In this document: piece by piece, positions 36,949-43,184 of the stretch
How the letters are laid out: each line of letters opens with the position of its first letter
How positions within the stretch are numbered: the stretch's first letter is position 1
DNA from: Paracoccus sp. DMF-8
GTDB lineage: Bacteria > Pseudomonadota > Alphaproteobacteria > Rhodobacterales > Rhodobacteraceae
Reading direction: 5' to 3'
Assembly: GCF_029309835.1 (NCBI RefSeq)
Contig: NZ_JARJHL010000010.1
Location: forward strand, 372,001-436,000
DNA length: 64,000 bases
The notes under the pieces: generated by a model
Database searches by the model: none
What the model was told of the DNA's origin: nothing
What the model saw: the letters and a program-made list of their open reading frames with translations, nothing else
Made by a program: the position numbers and the translations under genes

Positions 36949-37525
36949 GCGGCTTCCTTGCTTTCAGTGAGTTGAGCCTTGCGGACGTCTTTCGCCGCTT
37001 CGATTTCGGGCATGCCGCGAAGTTCGGGGGGCAGGGCTTTCCAAACGGCGGCAAGTTGGTCGATTTTGGTGCACCCCATCAGTTTCGCCTTGGCGTCATC
37101 AGCAGCACCTCCGGCAACATCGACCGGGCTGTGATCCACGCTGTCCTGATCCGGGTCGTCGCCGGTCTCCAAGCCGAGAGCCTTGAGAAGCGCATATTTG
37201 ACCGCATAGGACATGGCTTTGCCCGGCCCTTTGTCCTGCCCGTCGATGCCGTATCCGAAGGTAGGAACGTCAAAAAATCGGCCGGATCGTCCACGTTCAC
37301 AAAGCGCACGGTCAGGCTGCATTCGGCCCGGTTGCCGTTGTGGTGGTGATCGCACCGCACCGGGTAATAGACGATGCCGTGTTTCAGCAGGGCGGGCCGG
37401 ACTTTGGCGGTCACCGCGTCGTGCGACACGATGGTGTAGTTCATGCCCGTCTTTTTCTCTTTGCGGATATAGGTCACTTCCGCCATGACGGCGGCGAGGC
37501 GCTGGTGGATGTTCTTCGCGGTCAT
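36945..37525 (-). pseudogene. ERF-family single-strand annealing protein, one-base frameshift
   Basis: Recombinase that anneals complementary strands during phage recombination. Rebuilt length is 193 residues. The N-part runs MTAKNIHQRLAAVMAEVTYIRKEKK and later CSLTVRFVNVDDPADF. The run of six T on the minus strand (37272-37277 as A on plus) must be seven to continue as FFDVPTFGYGIDGQDKGPGKAMSYAVKYALLK, the ERF core, and finish at 36945. As written the frame stops in nonsense. ATG 37525 lies 1 bp after the exonuclease stop. Confidence 0.82.
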
Positions 37526-37526
37526 G

Positions 37527-38177
37527 TCACCACCCCACATTCAGAAAGCGTTTGTGAATTTCGCGAACCCTGCGCACATCGTCGGCGCAGTATTCCGCCA
37601 CGATGTGATGGTCGCCGCGCTTCCACGCCTCCGCCACCATCGAGCCGTCGAACCCCGCCTTGCCGGGGATGCCGAGCGCAAAGCACAGCTTGTCCAGGCT
37701 GATCGTGTCGCGGCTGCCTGCGGCCATAACCATTGTGTCGGCGATTTTGTCGCTCCAAGGCTTCGGGTCACGGGGCCATGCAACAGCGGGCGGAAGGGCA
37801 ACGCCAAGCGCGATTGCGCGCCGGGTCAGGAACGGCACGTCGAAACCGGCAGCATGATGCCCGACGATCACGGGTCGGTCGTAATTGCTGAACCGCTTGA
37901 AGAACGTGCGCAGGATTTCGGCTTCGGTCCAGTCCACCGCCGTCAACGTGATCGGGTCGCTGTCATTGACCGCGAAGCCGATGCAGCAGATGGACCCAAG
38001 CCAGCCGTCGAAGCTGCTGGACGCTACCGCCTTGGTCGCCGCCTCTGCCTTTGCGGCCTCGATCTTCGACGGGTCTTTGATGTTCGCCGGGGCTTTTGCC
38101 GAGCGGGTCAGGTAATCAATCGTCTTGTCGGATTGAGCCGGTAGCGTCTCGATGTCGAGGTAAATGTAATCGGTCAC
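37527..38177 (-). CDS. DnaQ-like 3'-5' exonuclease
   Basis: A 216-residue DEDD-type exonuclease. ExoI motif YLDIETLP with the Asp/Glu pair (near 5-12), ExoII region IVGHHAAGFDVPFL (near 110-123), and ExoIII HHIVAEYCADDV with His and Asp (near 194-205). The start is GTG 38177, overlapping the previous stop as GTGA; the longer frame to 38255 is antisense-like. Likely processes DNA ends for the ERF protein. Confidence 0.85.
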   Translation of the reverse strand: MTDYIYLDIETLPAQSDKTIDYLTRSAKAPANIKDPSKIEAAKAEAATKAVASSSFDGWLGSICCIGFAVNDSDPITLTAVDWTEAEILRTFFKRFSNYDRPVIVGHHAAGFDVPFLTRRAIALGVALPPAVAWPRDPKPWSDKIADTMVMAAGSRDTISLDKLCFALGIPGKAGFDGSMVAEAWKRGDHHIVAEYCADDVRRVREIHKRFLNVGW

Positions 38178-38362
38178 GCCGCCGCCCTCCGCGCGTTCGC
38201 CCCTTCCGGGTCGTCCAGATCGAGGCCGCATTTCGCAGCCATGTTCCGGATCCACACATCGTTGATAAGACGCGGGTCGTGCGGCATCGTGGCGATACGC
38301 AGCAGCGCGCGGACCTCATGGATCGGCAGCGCCACGTCGTATTTCGGGTCATAGGTCTGCAT
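38174..38362 (-). CDS. Small phage protein, unknown function
   Basis: 62 residues, MQTYDPKYDVALPIHEVRAL and HDPRLINDVWIRNMAAKCG, mixed charge and helical. Coupled to the exonuclease by GTGA overlap. A GAAAGGAAGC ribosome-binding site precedes the ATG. I do not recognise the family. Confidence 0.6.
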   Translation of the reverse strand: MQTYDPKYDVALPIHEVRALLRIATMPHDPRLINDVWIRNMAAKCGLDLDDPEGANARRAAA

Positions 38363-38384
38363 GGTGCTTCCTTTCGGTGTCTGT

Positions 38385-38421
38385 GCCTGCCGGGCCGAAC
38401 GTGGGAGGGCGCCCGGCAGGC
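38385..38421 (-). other. Strong intercistronic hairpin after the HU gene
   Basis: The perfect 11-bp inverted repeat GCCTGCCGGGC/GCCCGGCAGGC (38385-38395 with 38411-38421) has a 15-base loop. It lies between the HU-like gene and the 62-residue gene on the leftward early transcript. No T-run follows, so mRNA processing or stability is more likely than termination. Confidence 0.7.
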
Positions 38422-38449
38422 TTCCCGCGCGAGGGATTGGCGCGCGGTA

Positions 38450-38719
38450 TCAGGATTTCAGTTTCGCGGGGCGGAAGTGCAGCGCCTGCCGCTCTGGCAC
38501 CTGCACATCCTCGCCCGTCTGAGGGTTGCGGGCGGTGCGGGCCGGGCGGGTTTTCTCGCGGAACAGCCCGAAGCCGGGAAGCTTCACCGCGCCGCCGTTG
38601 CGCGTCGTGGCGTTGATGGCGGCGATGATGCCGTCCAGCGCCTCGCGCGCCTGCGCCTTGGTCAGCGCGGTCTTGCCCGCGACAGCTTCGATCAGGGCGG
38701 ATTTGTTCATGTCGGTCAT
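38450..38719 (-). CDS. HU-family DNA-binding protein
   Basis: 89 residues with the full HU/IHF fold: MTDMNKSALIEAVAGKTALT helix, then VKLPGFGLFREKTRPARTAR and NPQTGEDVQVPERQALHFRP, including the DNA-intercalating arm. A phage-encoded copy that may help integrase or replication complexes bend DNA. ATG 38719 is preceded by AAGGAGAC, better than the inner ATG. Confidence 0.93.
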   Translation of the reverse strand: MTDMNKSALIEAVAGKTALTKAQAREALDGIIAAINATTRNGGAVKLPGFGLFREKTRPARTARNPQTGEDVQVPERQALHFRPAKLKS

Positions 38720-38779
38720 TTGGGGTCTCCTTGCGCGCATCAAGCGCCGGGGATGCCGGGGGCCGCCCGGCGCGGTGTC

Positions 38780-39097
38780 TCATTCGGCGGCCATGTCCAT
38801 GCGGTAATCCGCATAGGCGTTGGCATCATCCATGACGGCGGTGGCGATCCACTCCTCGTAGGCCCGCTGTTCCTCGGCCTCGATGGCGGTTTCGCCTGCG
38901 ATGCTGACCGCCACGGCGCGTGAATAGCGGGACTTGCCCCACCACATCAGCGTCACGCTGTGGACGTGATCGACCGAGCGCAGGTTGCGCGAGTTGCGCC
39001 GCGACCAGACAGCATCGACAGCGTATTCCGCGTCCACGCCGTCAATCAGCACGTCATCGGTGTCGATGGTCAGGCTTCCACGGTGGTAGTCCATCAT
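38780..39097 (-). CDS. Phage protein, unknown function
   Basis: 105 residues with YHRGSLTIDTDDVLIDGVDA and VAVSIAGETAIEAEEQRAYEEW, acidic C-terminal half. ATGATG start with ATGA overlap to the upstream 50-residue gene. No family recognised; it is probably part of the leftward early operon. Confidence 0.6.
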   Translation of the reverse strand: MMDYHRGSLTIDTDDVLIDGVDAEYAVDAVWSRRNSRNLRSVDHVHSVTLMWWGKSRYSRAVAVSIAGETAIEAEEQRAYEEWIATAVMDDANAYADYRMDMAAE

Positions 39098-39246
39098 TTC
39101 CCCTCCAGCAGCAGGGCGAGATTGTGGGCGTAGGTTTTCAGCGTGACGCGGATGTCCTGACTGGCCCCCTCGTTCTTGGCGATATCCAGCGCGTCGTCGG
39201 TCTGGGCGAGCAGGTCCGAGAGGGCGATGCGCATGGCGGTGGTCAT
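39094..39246 (-). CDS. 50-residue phage protein, unknown function
   Basis: A short frame of 51 codons beginning MTTAMRIALSDLLAQTDDAL and ending TLKTYAHNLALLLEGK. Both ends overlap neighbours by ATGA-type junctions (39246/39243 and 39097/39094), which strongly suggests a real coupled gene. Predicted all-helical. Confidence 0.6.
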   Translation of the reverse strand: MTTAMRIALSDLLAQTDDALDIAKNEGASQDIRVTLKTYAHNLALLLEGK

Positions 39247-39506
39247 TGCGATGCCTCCGAGCGGGCGGCGATCAGCGCGTCGGCATACTCATATCCGGCA
39301 AGAGCCAGATATCGCGAAGCCGTGACCCCCTCTTGCCTCGATAGCTTGCTGATATTGGACAGGCTTTCTTGGCTAGAAAGGAGTGAGGCCATGAACTCGA
39401 TTGCCGCATAGTCACGCAGGGACATGCCGGGGTTGCGGGTCAGCTTATTACGATTCTCCCTGACGCATCCGGGGAACGCAGCGCCGCCGTCGTTGTAATC
39501 GGCCAT
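39243..39506 (-). CDS. Phage protein of the NDGGxAFP/GMSLRDYAA type
   Basis: 87 residues. The NDGGAAFPG near the N-terminus and GMSLRDYAAIEFMASLL near residue 40 are hallmarks of a widespread but uncharacterised phage protein. ATG 39506 overlaps the stop of the upstream gene by one base. The longer in-frame extension to 39608 is not needed. Confidence 0.65.
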   Translation of the reverse strand: MADYNDGGAAFPGCVRENRNKLTRNPGMSLRDYAAIEFMASLLSSQESLSNISKLSRQEGVTASRYLALAGYEYADALIAARSEASQ

Positions 39507-39844
39507 CACAACCCCCAGACAAAGCGGGCGACGGCGCGCAGGCCGTGCAGGACCAGCGGCAGGCCGTAGACCCATGCCGAGACGGTCAGGGCAGCCATAG
39601 AACCCCACACCAGAACGGACGGCCAGTGCAGCGCATCCATATTGCCGTTGCGGAAGTCATGCGCTTCTTCGTGGCTGACCGGGCGCCCTTCGCGGCGGAT
39701 CGCGCGTTGCAGGGCTGTGGCCTCGTTCTGGTCGGCCCAGTCGGGGCTGCGCATCATGCGGTCAATGGCGTCGTCCGCGACAGAGGACAGGTGCAGGCCG
39801 GGCTGGCGCACGATGGCGCGGGCGGTGTCGAGGGTGAGGGTCAT
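39506..39844 (-). CDS. Membrane-anchored phage protein
   Basis: 112 residues. The N-part is soluble (MTLTLDTARAIVRQPGLHLS, then charged helices). The last 45 residues form one to two hydrophobic segments (LHWPSVLVWGSMAALTVSAW, GLPLVLHGLRAVARFVWGL), so it is C-terminally membrane anchored. Not a recognised holin; it is in the early operon, far from lysis genes. Confidence 0.55.
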   Translation of the reverse strand: MTLTLDTARAIVRQPGLHLSSVADDAIDRMMRSPDWADQNEATALQRAIRREGRPVSHEEAHDFRNGNMDALHWPSVLVWGSMAALTVSAWVYGLPLVLHGLRAVARFVWGL

Positions 39845-40209
39845 TGGGCGGCCTCCCATGCTGCGATGGCTTCGGCAAAGATTCCCGGATCCCTTTCGTC
39901 GAATGTCATGGTCAGGCCACCGCCAAAGCTGCCGTGAACGAGGCGGACAATCTCCACCAGCTTCTCGGCTGCGATCACCTTGCGGGCGAGGTCGGGGGCA
40001 AGGGCGATCAGGCGGGCGTTGGCCTCTTGAAGCCCGCCATCTGGGTGATCTGGGTCAGATGCGCAGACGTCAGCCAAGACAAGCGGAATGGTGCAGTCCA
40101 GTGGTTCACGTTTTGGCGCGACCTCCCAGTAAGCGCTATTGCGCGCCGCGCTCCATGGTCCCGGCGTTGCCGCATCAAGCATGGCTTGCAGTTCGTCAGC
40201 GGTGATCAT
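39841..40209 (-). CDS. Phage protein, ead/Ea22-like
   Basis: 122 residues with ITADELQAMLDAATPGPWSA at the N-terminus and ANARLIALAPDLARKVIAAE in the middle. The ATPGPW ... ANARLIALAPDL pattern is common in early-region phage proteins of the ead/Ea22-like type, function unknown. Start ATG 40209 overlaps the upstream stop. Confidence 0.65.
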   Translation of the reverse strand: MITADELQAMLDAATPGPWSAARNSAYWEVAPKREPLDCTIPLVLADVCASDPDHPDGGLQEANARLIALAPDLARKVIAAEKLVEIVRLVHGSFGGGLTMTFDERDPGIFAEAIAAWEAAQ

Positions 40210-40394
40210 TTCACACCCCCGTTCATCATCATGTCTGCGATAACGGGGTCGATTTCGATGCCGTCGATCCGGCTGGACCAAGGGGCTGCGGGCGTGGTCG
40301 GGGCGCTGGCGAAGATGCCGAACACCTCAAGCGCCTGACCCTCGTTCAGCCTGTCCCAAGCTGTCGTCGTGGGGCTGTGGTGGACGCCGATCAT
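40206..40394 (-). CDS. Small phage protein, unknown function
   Basis: 62 residues, MIGVHHSPTTTAWDRLNEGQ to VIADMMMNGGVK. ATGA overlaps at both ends place it in the leftward early operon. No recognised domain. Confidence 0.55.
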   Translation of the reverse strand: MIGVHHSPTTTAWDRLNEGQALEVFGIFASAPTTPAAPWSSRIDGIEIDPVIADMMMNGGVK

Positions 40395-40552
40395 TTCGCG
40401 ACTCCGTCAATGATGGCGTCGGATTCCAGCGCCAGCTTGATCCACGCGGCGGCGGAGGGATCGCCCGATTTGCGGGCGGCGCGGGCGGCGAAATACAGCG
40501 CCTCGTTGGCGACCCGTGCGGCTTCCTTCATGCTGATGTTCATCTGTTTCAT
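40391..40552 (-). CDS. 53-residue phage protein, first gene of the leftward operon
   Basis: Frame of 54 codons, MKQMNISMKEAARVANEALY then KSGDPSAAAWIKLALESDAI, ending GVAK. It overlaps the next gene by ATGA. ATG 40552 (or the inner ATG 40543) lies ~75 bp downstream of the operator pair at 40628-40674, which makes it the first gene of the leftward transcript. Confidence 0.6.
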   Translation of the reverse strand: MKQMNISMKEAARVANEALYFAARAARKSGDPSAAAWIKLALESDAIIDGVAK

Positions 40553-40627
40553 CCCTTTGTTGTCCCGAGCCTCACCCTCGTTGCCGTCAGGCGGTCAGGG
40601 GTCGTCGTCGGGTATGGGATGATATTG

Positions 40628-40645
40628 TATCCTCAATAGCGGATA
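40628..40645. promoter_or_regulatory. Lysogeny operator, left site 1
   Basis: TATCCTCAATAGCGGATA, an 18-bp imperfect palindrome of the TATCCxC-N4-GxGGATA family that recurs six times around the immunity region. It lies upstream of the leftward early genes. Confidence 0.75.
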
Positions 40646-40656
40646 GTCAAGACAAA

Positions 40657-40674
40657 TATCCCCGATAGAGGATG
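40657..40674. promoter_or_regulatory. Lysogeny operator, left site 2
   Basis: TATCCCCGATAGAGGATG, same 18-bp family. Its centre is 29 bp (about three helical turns) from left site 1, which would put two bound repressor dimers on nearly the same DNA face. Confidence 0.75.
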
Positions 40675-40793
40675 TTTTCTTTCCCACCCGCCTCCCCCGT
40701 GCTATGCTGCTGGGGCCGGGACTCGATGAACGGCGTGAATTTGGGGGTGTGATTCGGAGTGTGGAAGGGGAGGCGCTAACCTCCCCCTGGCTT

Positions 40794-40880
40794 TCAGAAC
40801 AGCTTTTCAGCTATGACGATAAGCCCGGCCAGAATGGTGATCAGATCAGCCATCAAAGCCGCCGTCGAACGGTGCCGCAT
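40794..40880 (-). CDS. 28-residue hydrophobic membrane peptide
   Basis: A tiny frame: MRHRSTAALMADLITILAGL then IVIAEKLF and TGA. Residues 8-24 form a single hydrophobic helix with a positive N-terminus. The ATG is preceded by CGGAGAAATCC, a good ribosome-binding site. A GGGGAGG-TTAGCG-CCTCCCC hairpin (40768-40787) follows the stop. The size and topology resemble type I toxin or phage-exclusion peptides, but no homology is claimed. Confidence 0.5.
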   Translation of the reverse strand: MRHRSTAALMADLITILAGLIVIAEKLF

Positions 40881-41168
40881 GGATTTCTCCGTTGGTGCGG
40901 TGCTCGACCGGTCGGGCATGGTTGAAGCCATACCCAGTATTTATATCCCGCCCGACGCGGCGGCTTGGCCTAGGTGAGCGCTCACCGACAGCCGGGCGAC
41001 AGAACGAGGCTTATGAGGCCCTTTCGTTACGTTCTGCCTTAGCAGCCCGAGCGGGGCCACATAGGGGAGCCACCCCCTGACCGCATCCGACGTGCCCGAG
41101 TCGCGGGTTTCATAGGCGGGTGAGGATTGTGCCGCACCATTCGCGCAGGAGTCGAGTCCCGGCGCATG
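40881..41168. promoter_or_regulatory. Non-coding stretch upstream of the 28-residue peptide
   Basis: No convincing gene is seen. It contains the perfect 14-bp palindrome GGTGAGCGCTCACC at 40973-40986 and, 25-35 bp further on the minus strand, an AT-rich ATATAAATACT that could be a -10 element. Together they suggest a regulated minus-strand promoter for the peptide. An antisense RNA is possible but not shown. Confidence 0.4.
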
Positions 41169-41194
41169 AAGAAGCCCCGCCGGAGCGGGGCTTG
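41169..41194 (-). terminator. Terminator of the Panacea module
   Basis: Inverted repeat AAGCCCCGC/GCGGGGCTT with a 4-base loop, followed on the minus strand by CTTCAT. It lies immediately after the stop of the membrane-protein gene at 41197. Confidence 0.7.
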
Positions 41195-41196
41195 GG

Positions 41197-41532
41197 TTAT
41201 TCGTCTTTTGAGTACCTCGCGAACACTTTTTCAAGCAAGACCTTAACCCTGTCCACGCCTAGCCAGTCAGCTATCCCGATCAGCAAAACCAGTTCCAAGA
41301 GGAAGAGCGGGACCAGCGCCCAAGACGATTCAATGCTGTTGAGTAGGGGCACATTCCCCACAATCACAAGCGCGAGAATCCAGTAGAACCTCTCCTCTTT
41401 CCGCGCGTCTCTCTCGTTTTGAAGATCGGCTTCAAGCTGGGCTGCACTTCGGTCAAGAGCCGTTGGAGCCAAGCCGTCGCGACCCCCGTCAAGCTGCGGC
41501 GGGAGCCACTCGGGCTTGGTATTCTCTGACAA
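41197..41532 (-). CDS. Two-helix membrane protein, candidate toxin partner of the Panacea protein
   Basis: 111 residues. N-terminal ~45 residues are soluble with a charged coiled-coil-like stretch (LEADLQNERDARKEERFYW). Two hydrophobic helices follow (FYWILALVIVGNVPLL and ALVPLFLLELVLLIGIADWL), then a basic-amphipathic tail. The start is TTG 41532 with AGAGGAAG upstream, 44 bp inside the preceding Panacea gene. Small membrane proteins of this kind are among the toxins paired with Panacea antitoxins; that role here is inferred from the pairing. Confidence 0.7.
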   Translation of the reverse strand: MSENTKPEWLPPQLDGGRDGLAPTALDRSAAQLEADLQNERDARKEERFYWILALVIVGNVPLLNSIESSWALVPLFLLELVLLIGIADWLGVDRVKVLLEKVFARYSKDE

Positions 41533-41935
41533 TATCTTCCTCTGGAATTACCGTATTGCGAATGCCTTTTGTGTAGTTTTTGGCCCAAGCCCCGTTGTTC
41601 CAGTGTGTATTCTGGACTAGCTGTCCGGGCGTCAGGTGAAGAAGGTTGTCGCAGGCCTCGGATAGCACATCAAAGGCAGATGGCCCGAGGTTCTCGGAGG
41701 ACCAGAACACGTTGGGTATCGGCTTTGATCCGAACGCCTTCACCTTCTGGTACAACTGAGGGTGAACAGGGCCATAGTCCCAAGCCTCGAATGCGCCGGG
41801 GACTAGCGGACCATTGCCTCGGCCCAAGTGGACCATGTGGGCAAGGTAGAGTATTTTCTGAAGTTTTAGCTGCGTGACAGTCCAGCCGGACCTTTGGCAA
41901 ATGAACTGTGCAGCAGCGTTCACAGAAACCGTCAT
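41489..41935 (-). CDS. Panacea (DUF4065/SocA-like) domain protein, candidate antitoxin
   Basis: 148 residues with TQLKLQKILYLAHMVHLGRG (near 20-39), FEAWDYGPVHPQLYQKVKAF (near 49-68) and the C-terminal EEDIVREYQ. These are the conserved blocks of the Panacea/SocA/DUF4065 domain, which in proven cases neutralises an adjacent toxin or delivers it to a protease. It is the first gene of a two-gene unit with its own promoter (41965-41995). It lies in the phage immunity region, where exclusion genes such as rexAB are found in lambda. Confidence 0.8.
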   Translation of the reverse strand: MTVSVNAAAQFICQRSGWTVTQLKLQKILYLAHMVHLGRGNGPLVPGAFEAWDYGPVHPQLYQKVKAFGSKPIPNVFWSSENLGPSAFDVLSEACDNLLHLTPGQLVQNTHWNNGAWAKNYTKGIRNTVIPEEDIVREYQARVAPAAA

Positions 41936-41964
41936 AGCTTCACCAAATTCTGCCGCGATTAGCC

Positions 41965-41995
41965 TATATATCGCAAGCCTGAACGCTCAGGTCAA
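41965..41995 (-). promoter_or_regulatory. Promoter of the Panacea module with internal palindrome
   Basis: On the minus strand, TTGACC (-35-like) at 41995-41990 and TATATA (-10-like) near 41970-41965 are spaced ~18-19 bp. Between them lies CCTGA-N4-TCAGG (41978-41991), an inverted repeat in the classic position for autorepression. The -10 is about 30 bp from the Panacea start. Confidence 0.6.
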
Positions 41996-42042
41996 GGTTG
42001 CGACTTCACCCCTTCCCCATCCCCTCGACCCTCTCCGCCCAC

Positions 42043-42252
42043 TCATCCATCGCCCCGGCGCACCACGCCCGCAGCCTCTCTCAGCACCGCCGCAACCGCC
42101 GGATGGGCGCGTTGGGCCTGCGCCTCATAGGTTGCCATGGCTTGCGCCCGCCCCTCGGGCGTGTTCAGCAATTCGGCCGGAACCTCGATCAGCAATTCCA
42201 GCAGGAATTTGCGCAGGGCAGTCGCATCGTCCATTGATGGATCGTAGGTCAT
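42043..42252 (-). CDS. Small phage protein, unknown function
   Basis: 69 residues, MTYDPSMDDATALRKFLLEL then GRAQAMATYEAQAQRAHPAV, acidic and helical. AAAGGACAATGGG precedes the ATG. A TATAAT box on the minus strand (42301-42296), with the inverted repeat GCGGT-CA-ACCGC beside it (42304-42315), lies 45 bp upstream and could drive it. Confidence 0.55.
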   Translation of the reverse strand: MTYDPSMDDATALRKFLLELLIEVPAELLNTPEGRAQAMATYEAQAQRAHPAVAAVLREAAGVVRRGDG

Positions 42253-42439
42253 CCCATTGTCCTTTCAGCCAACAATCCGCCTCGATTCGCCCGCCATTAT
42301 ATCGCGGTCAACCGCAGCCCCTAGACGCTACCCGCGCAGACCCGAAATCGCCCCTGTCAACTATCTTTCCCGTCAGTAGACACGGCGGCGGACTCTTGCC
42401 TAAGGTGTTCTTGGATTGTTCTTATGAATCGGGGGCGGG

Positions 42440-42634
42440 ATGAGGTTATCAGAATTCTTGGGGGTGCTGTCAGACATGACGAGCGGCGAGAAGATCGAAG
42501 TCATTCGTCGCGTGGCGTCCCTTCACCCCGTGAACCAAGAAGCTCAAGAACCGCGTCCCGCTTCCGTGGGCTTGCCTTCATCAAGCGAAGAATTTCGGCG
42601 TCCTCTGGGCTTACATCCACGCCATAGAGAATGA
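42440..42634 (+). CDS. Possible small protein overlapping the repressor gene antisense
   Basis: 64 residues whose first half (MRLSEFLGVLSDMTSGEKIE then VIRRVASLHPVN) looks like real protein, while the second half is antisense to the repressor 3' end (42501 onward) and of odd composition. GGGGGCGGG precedes the ATG. Reported only as a possibility. Confidence 0.25.
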   Translation: MRLSEFLGVLSDMTSGEKIEVIRRVASLHPVNQEAQEPRPASVGLPSSSEEFRRPLGLHPRHRE

Positions 42635-42821
42635 ATGTGGGGCTTGCGCCTATGGCTTCGCATAGGGCCATCAGCTTGCCGATGGTGGGGTCTTTGCCTT
42701 CGACAAGAATTGAATGGACGTAGCCAGGACCGACATTCGCCTTTAAGGAAGCGCGTCGGTCGCTCATACCTGCCGCGTTAATCGCGGCGCGGAGCCTGCT
42801 TTTCCAGTCGTCATTTGCCAT
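42501..42821 (-). CDS. Phage repressor (CI-like), helix-turn-helix only
   Basis: 106 residues from ATG 42821. A helix-turn-helix XRE-type domain spans roughly residues 5-60 (LRAAINAAGMSDRRASLKAN, VGPGYVHSILVEGKDPTIGK). The C-terminal ~45 residues (SPEDAEILRLMKASPRKRDA) are helical and may dimerise. There is no S24 peptidase domain, so it is not cleaved in the LexA manner; induction probably needs an antirepressor. It diverges from the Cro-like gene across three operators. Confidence 0.82.
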   Translation of the reverse strand: MANDDWKSRLRAAINAAGMSDRRASLKANVGPGYVHSILVEGKDPTIGKLMALCEAIGASPTFILYGVDVSPEDAEILRLMKASPRKRDAVLELLGSRGEGTPRDE

Positions 42822-42829
42822 GCGCACAG

Positions 42830-42847
42830 TATCCGCCAAAGCGGATA
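42830..42847. promoter_or_regulatory. Lysogeny operator, right site 1 (perfect palindrome)
   Basis: TATCCGCCAAAGCGGATA, perfect 7-bp arms around CAAA. It lies 9 bp upstream of the repressor ATG, so binding would repress the repressor gene itself. Confidence 0.8.
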
Positions 42848-42855
42848 CTAATGCA

Positions 42856-42873
42856 CGTCCTCGATAGAAGATG
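42856..42873. promoter_or_regulatory. Lysogeny operator, right site 2
   Basis: CGTCCTCGATAGAAGATG, a diverged member of the 18-bp family, 26 bp centre-to-centre from right site 1. Confidence 0.65.
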
Positions 42874-42880
42874 CTTGCTG

Positions 42881-42898
42881 TGTCCTCGAAAGAGGATA
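42881..42898. promoter_or_regulatory. Lysogeny operator, right site 3
   Basis: TGTCCTCGAAAGAGGATA, 25 bp from right site 2. It ends 3 bp before the ATG of the Cro-like gene and overlaps that gene's ribosome-binding site. Confidence 0.75.
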
Positions 42899-42900
42899 TA

Positions 42901-43182
42901 ATGCGGGTCATGGCAAAAAAATCCCCCACGCTCCTACAGAAGATCGAGGCGTTCCTGTCAGAAACAGGGATGGGCGAAAGCTATTTCGGCAAGAAATCTG
43001 TCGGAAACTCGGAATTGGTTTCCCGGCTGCGGCAAAATCGCCGGGTCTGGCCGGAGACTGAGGCAAAGGCGATATCCTTCATGTTGTCGGAGCGTAGTCG
43101 TATCCGCTCAAGAGGATATGTGCCCGCGACCCCCACGCAACAACCTGCACCTGCCGAAATTGGCAGGAAGGCGGTGCGCTAA
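42901..43182 (+). CDS. Cro-like/early right regulator
   Basis: 93 residues from ATG 42901 (AGAGGATATA upstream). A compact helical DNA-binding domain includes LQKIEAFLSETGMGESYFGK, then KSVGNSELVSRLRQNRRVWP, a pattern seen in small phage regulators divergent from the CI repressor. The C-terminal tail is Pro/Ala-rich. One more copy of the 18-bp operator lies inside the gene (43101). Predicted to repress the lysogenic promoter. Confidence 0.7.
   Translation: MRVMAKKSPTLLQKIEAFLSETGMGESYFGKKSVGNSELVSRLRQNRRVWPETEAKAISFMLSERSRIRSRGYVPATPTQQPAPAEIGRKAVR
43101..43118. promoter_or_regulatory. Lysogeny operator inside the Cro-like gene
   Basis: TATCCGCTCAAGAGGATA, the sixth copy of the 18-bp family, located in coding sequence about 210 bp from the main right cluster. 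It could serve looping or roadblock repression. Confidence 0.65.
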
Positions 43183-43184
43183 TG

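Noticed and set aside
40941..41234. A 97-residue minus-strand frame upstream of the 28-residue peptide
   Set aside because: It spans the Panacea terminator and a palindrome, and lacks a ribosome-binding site or protein-like pattern.
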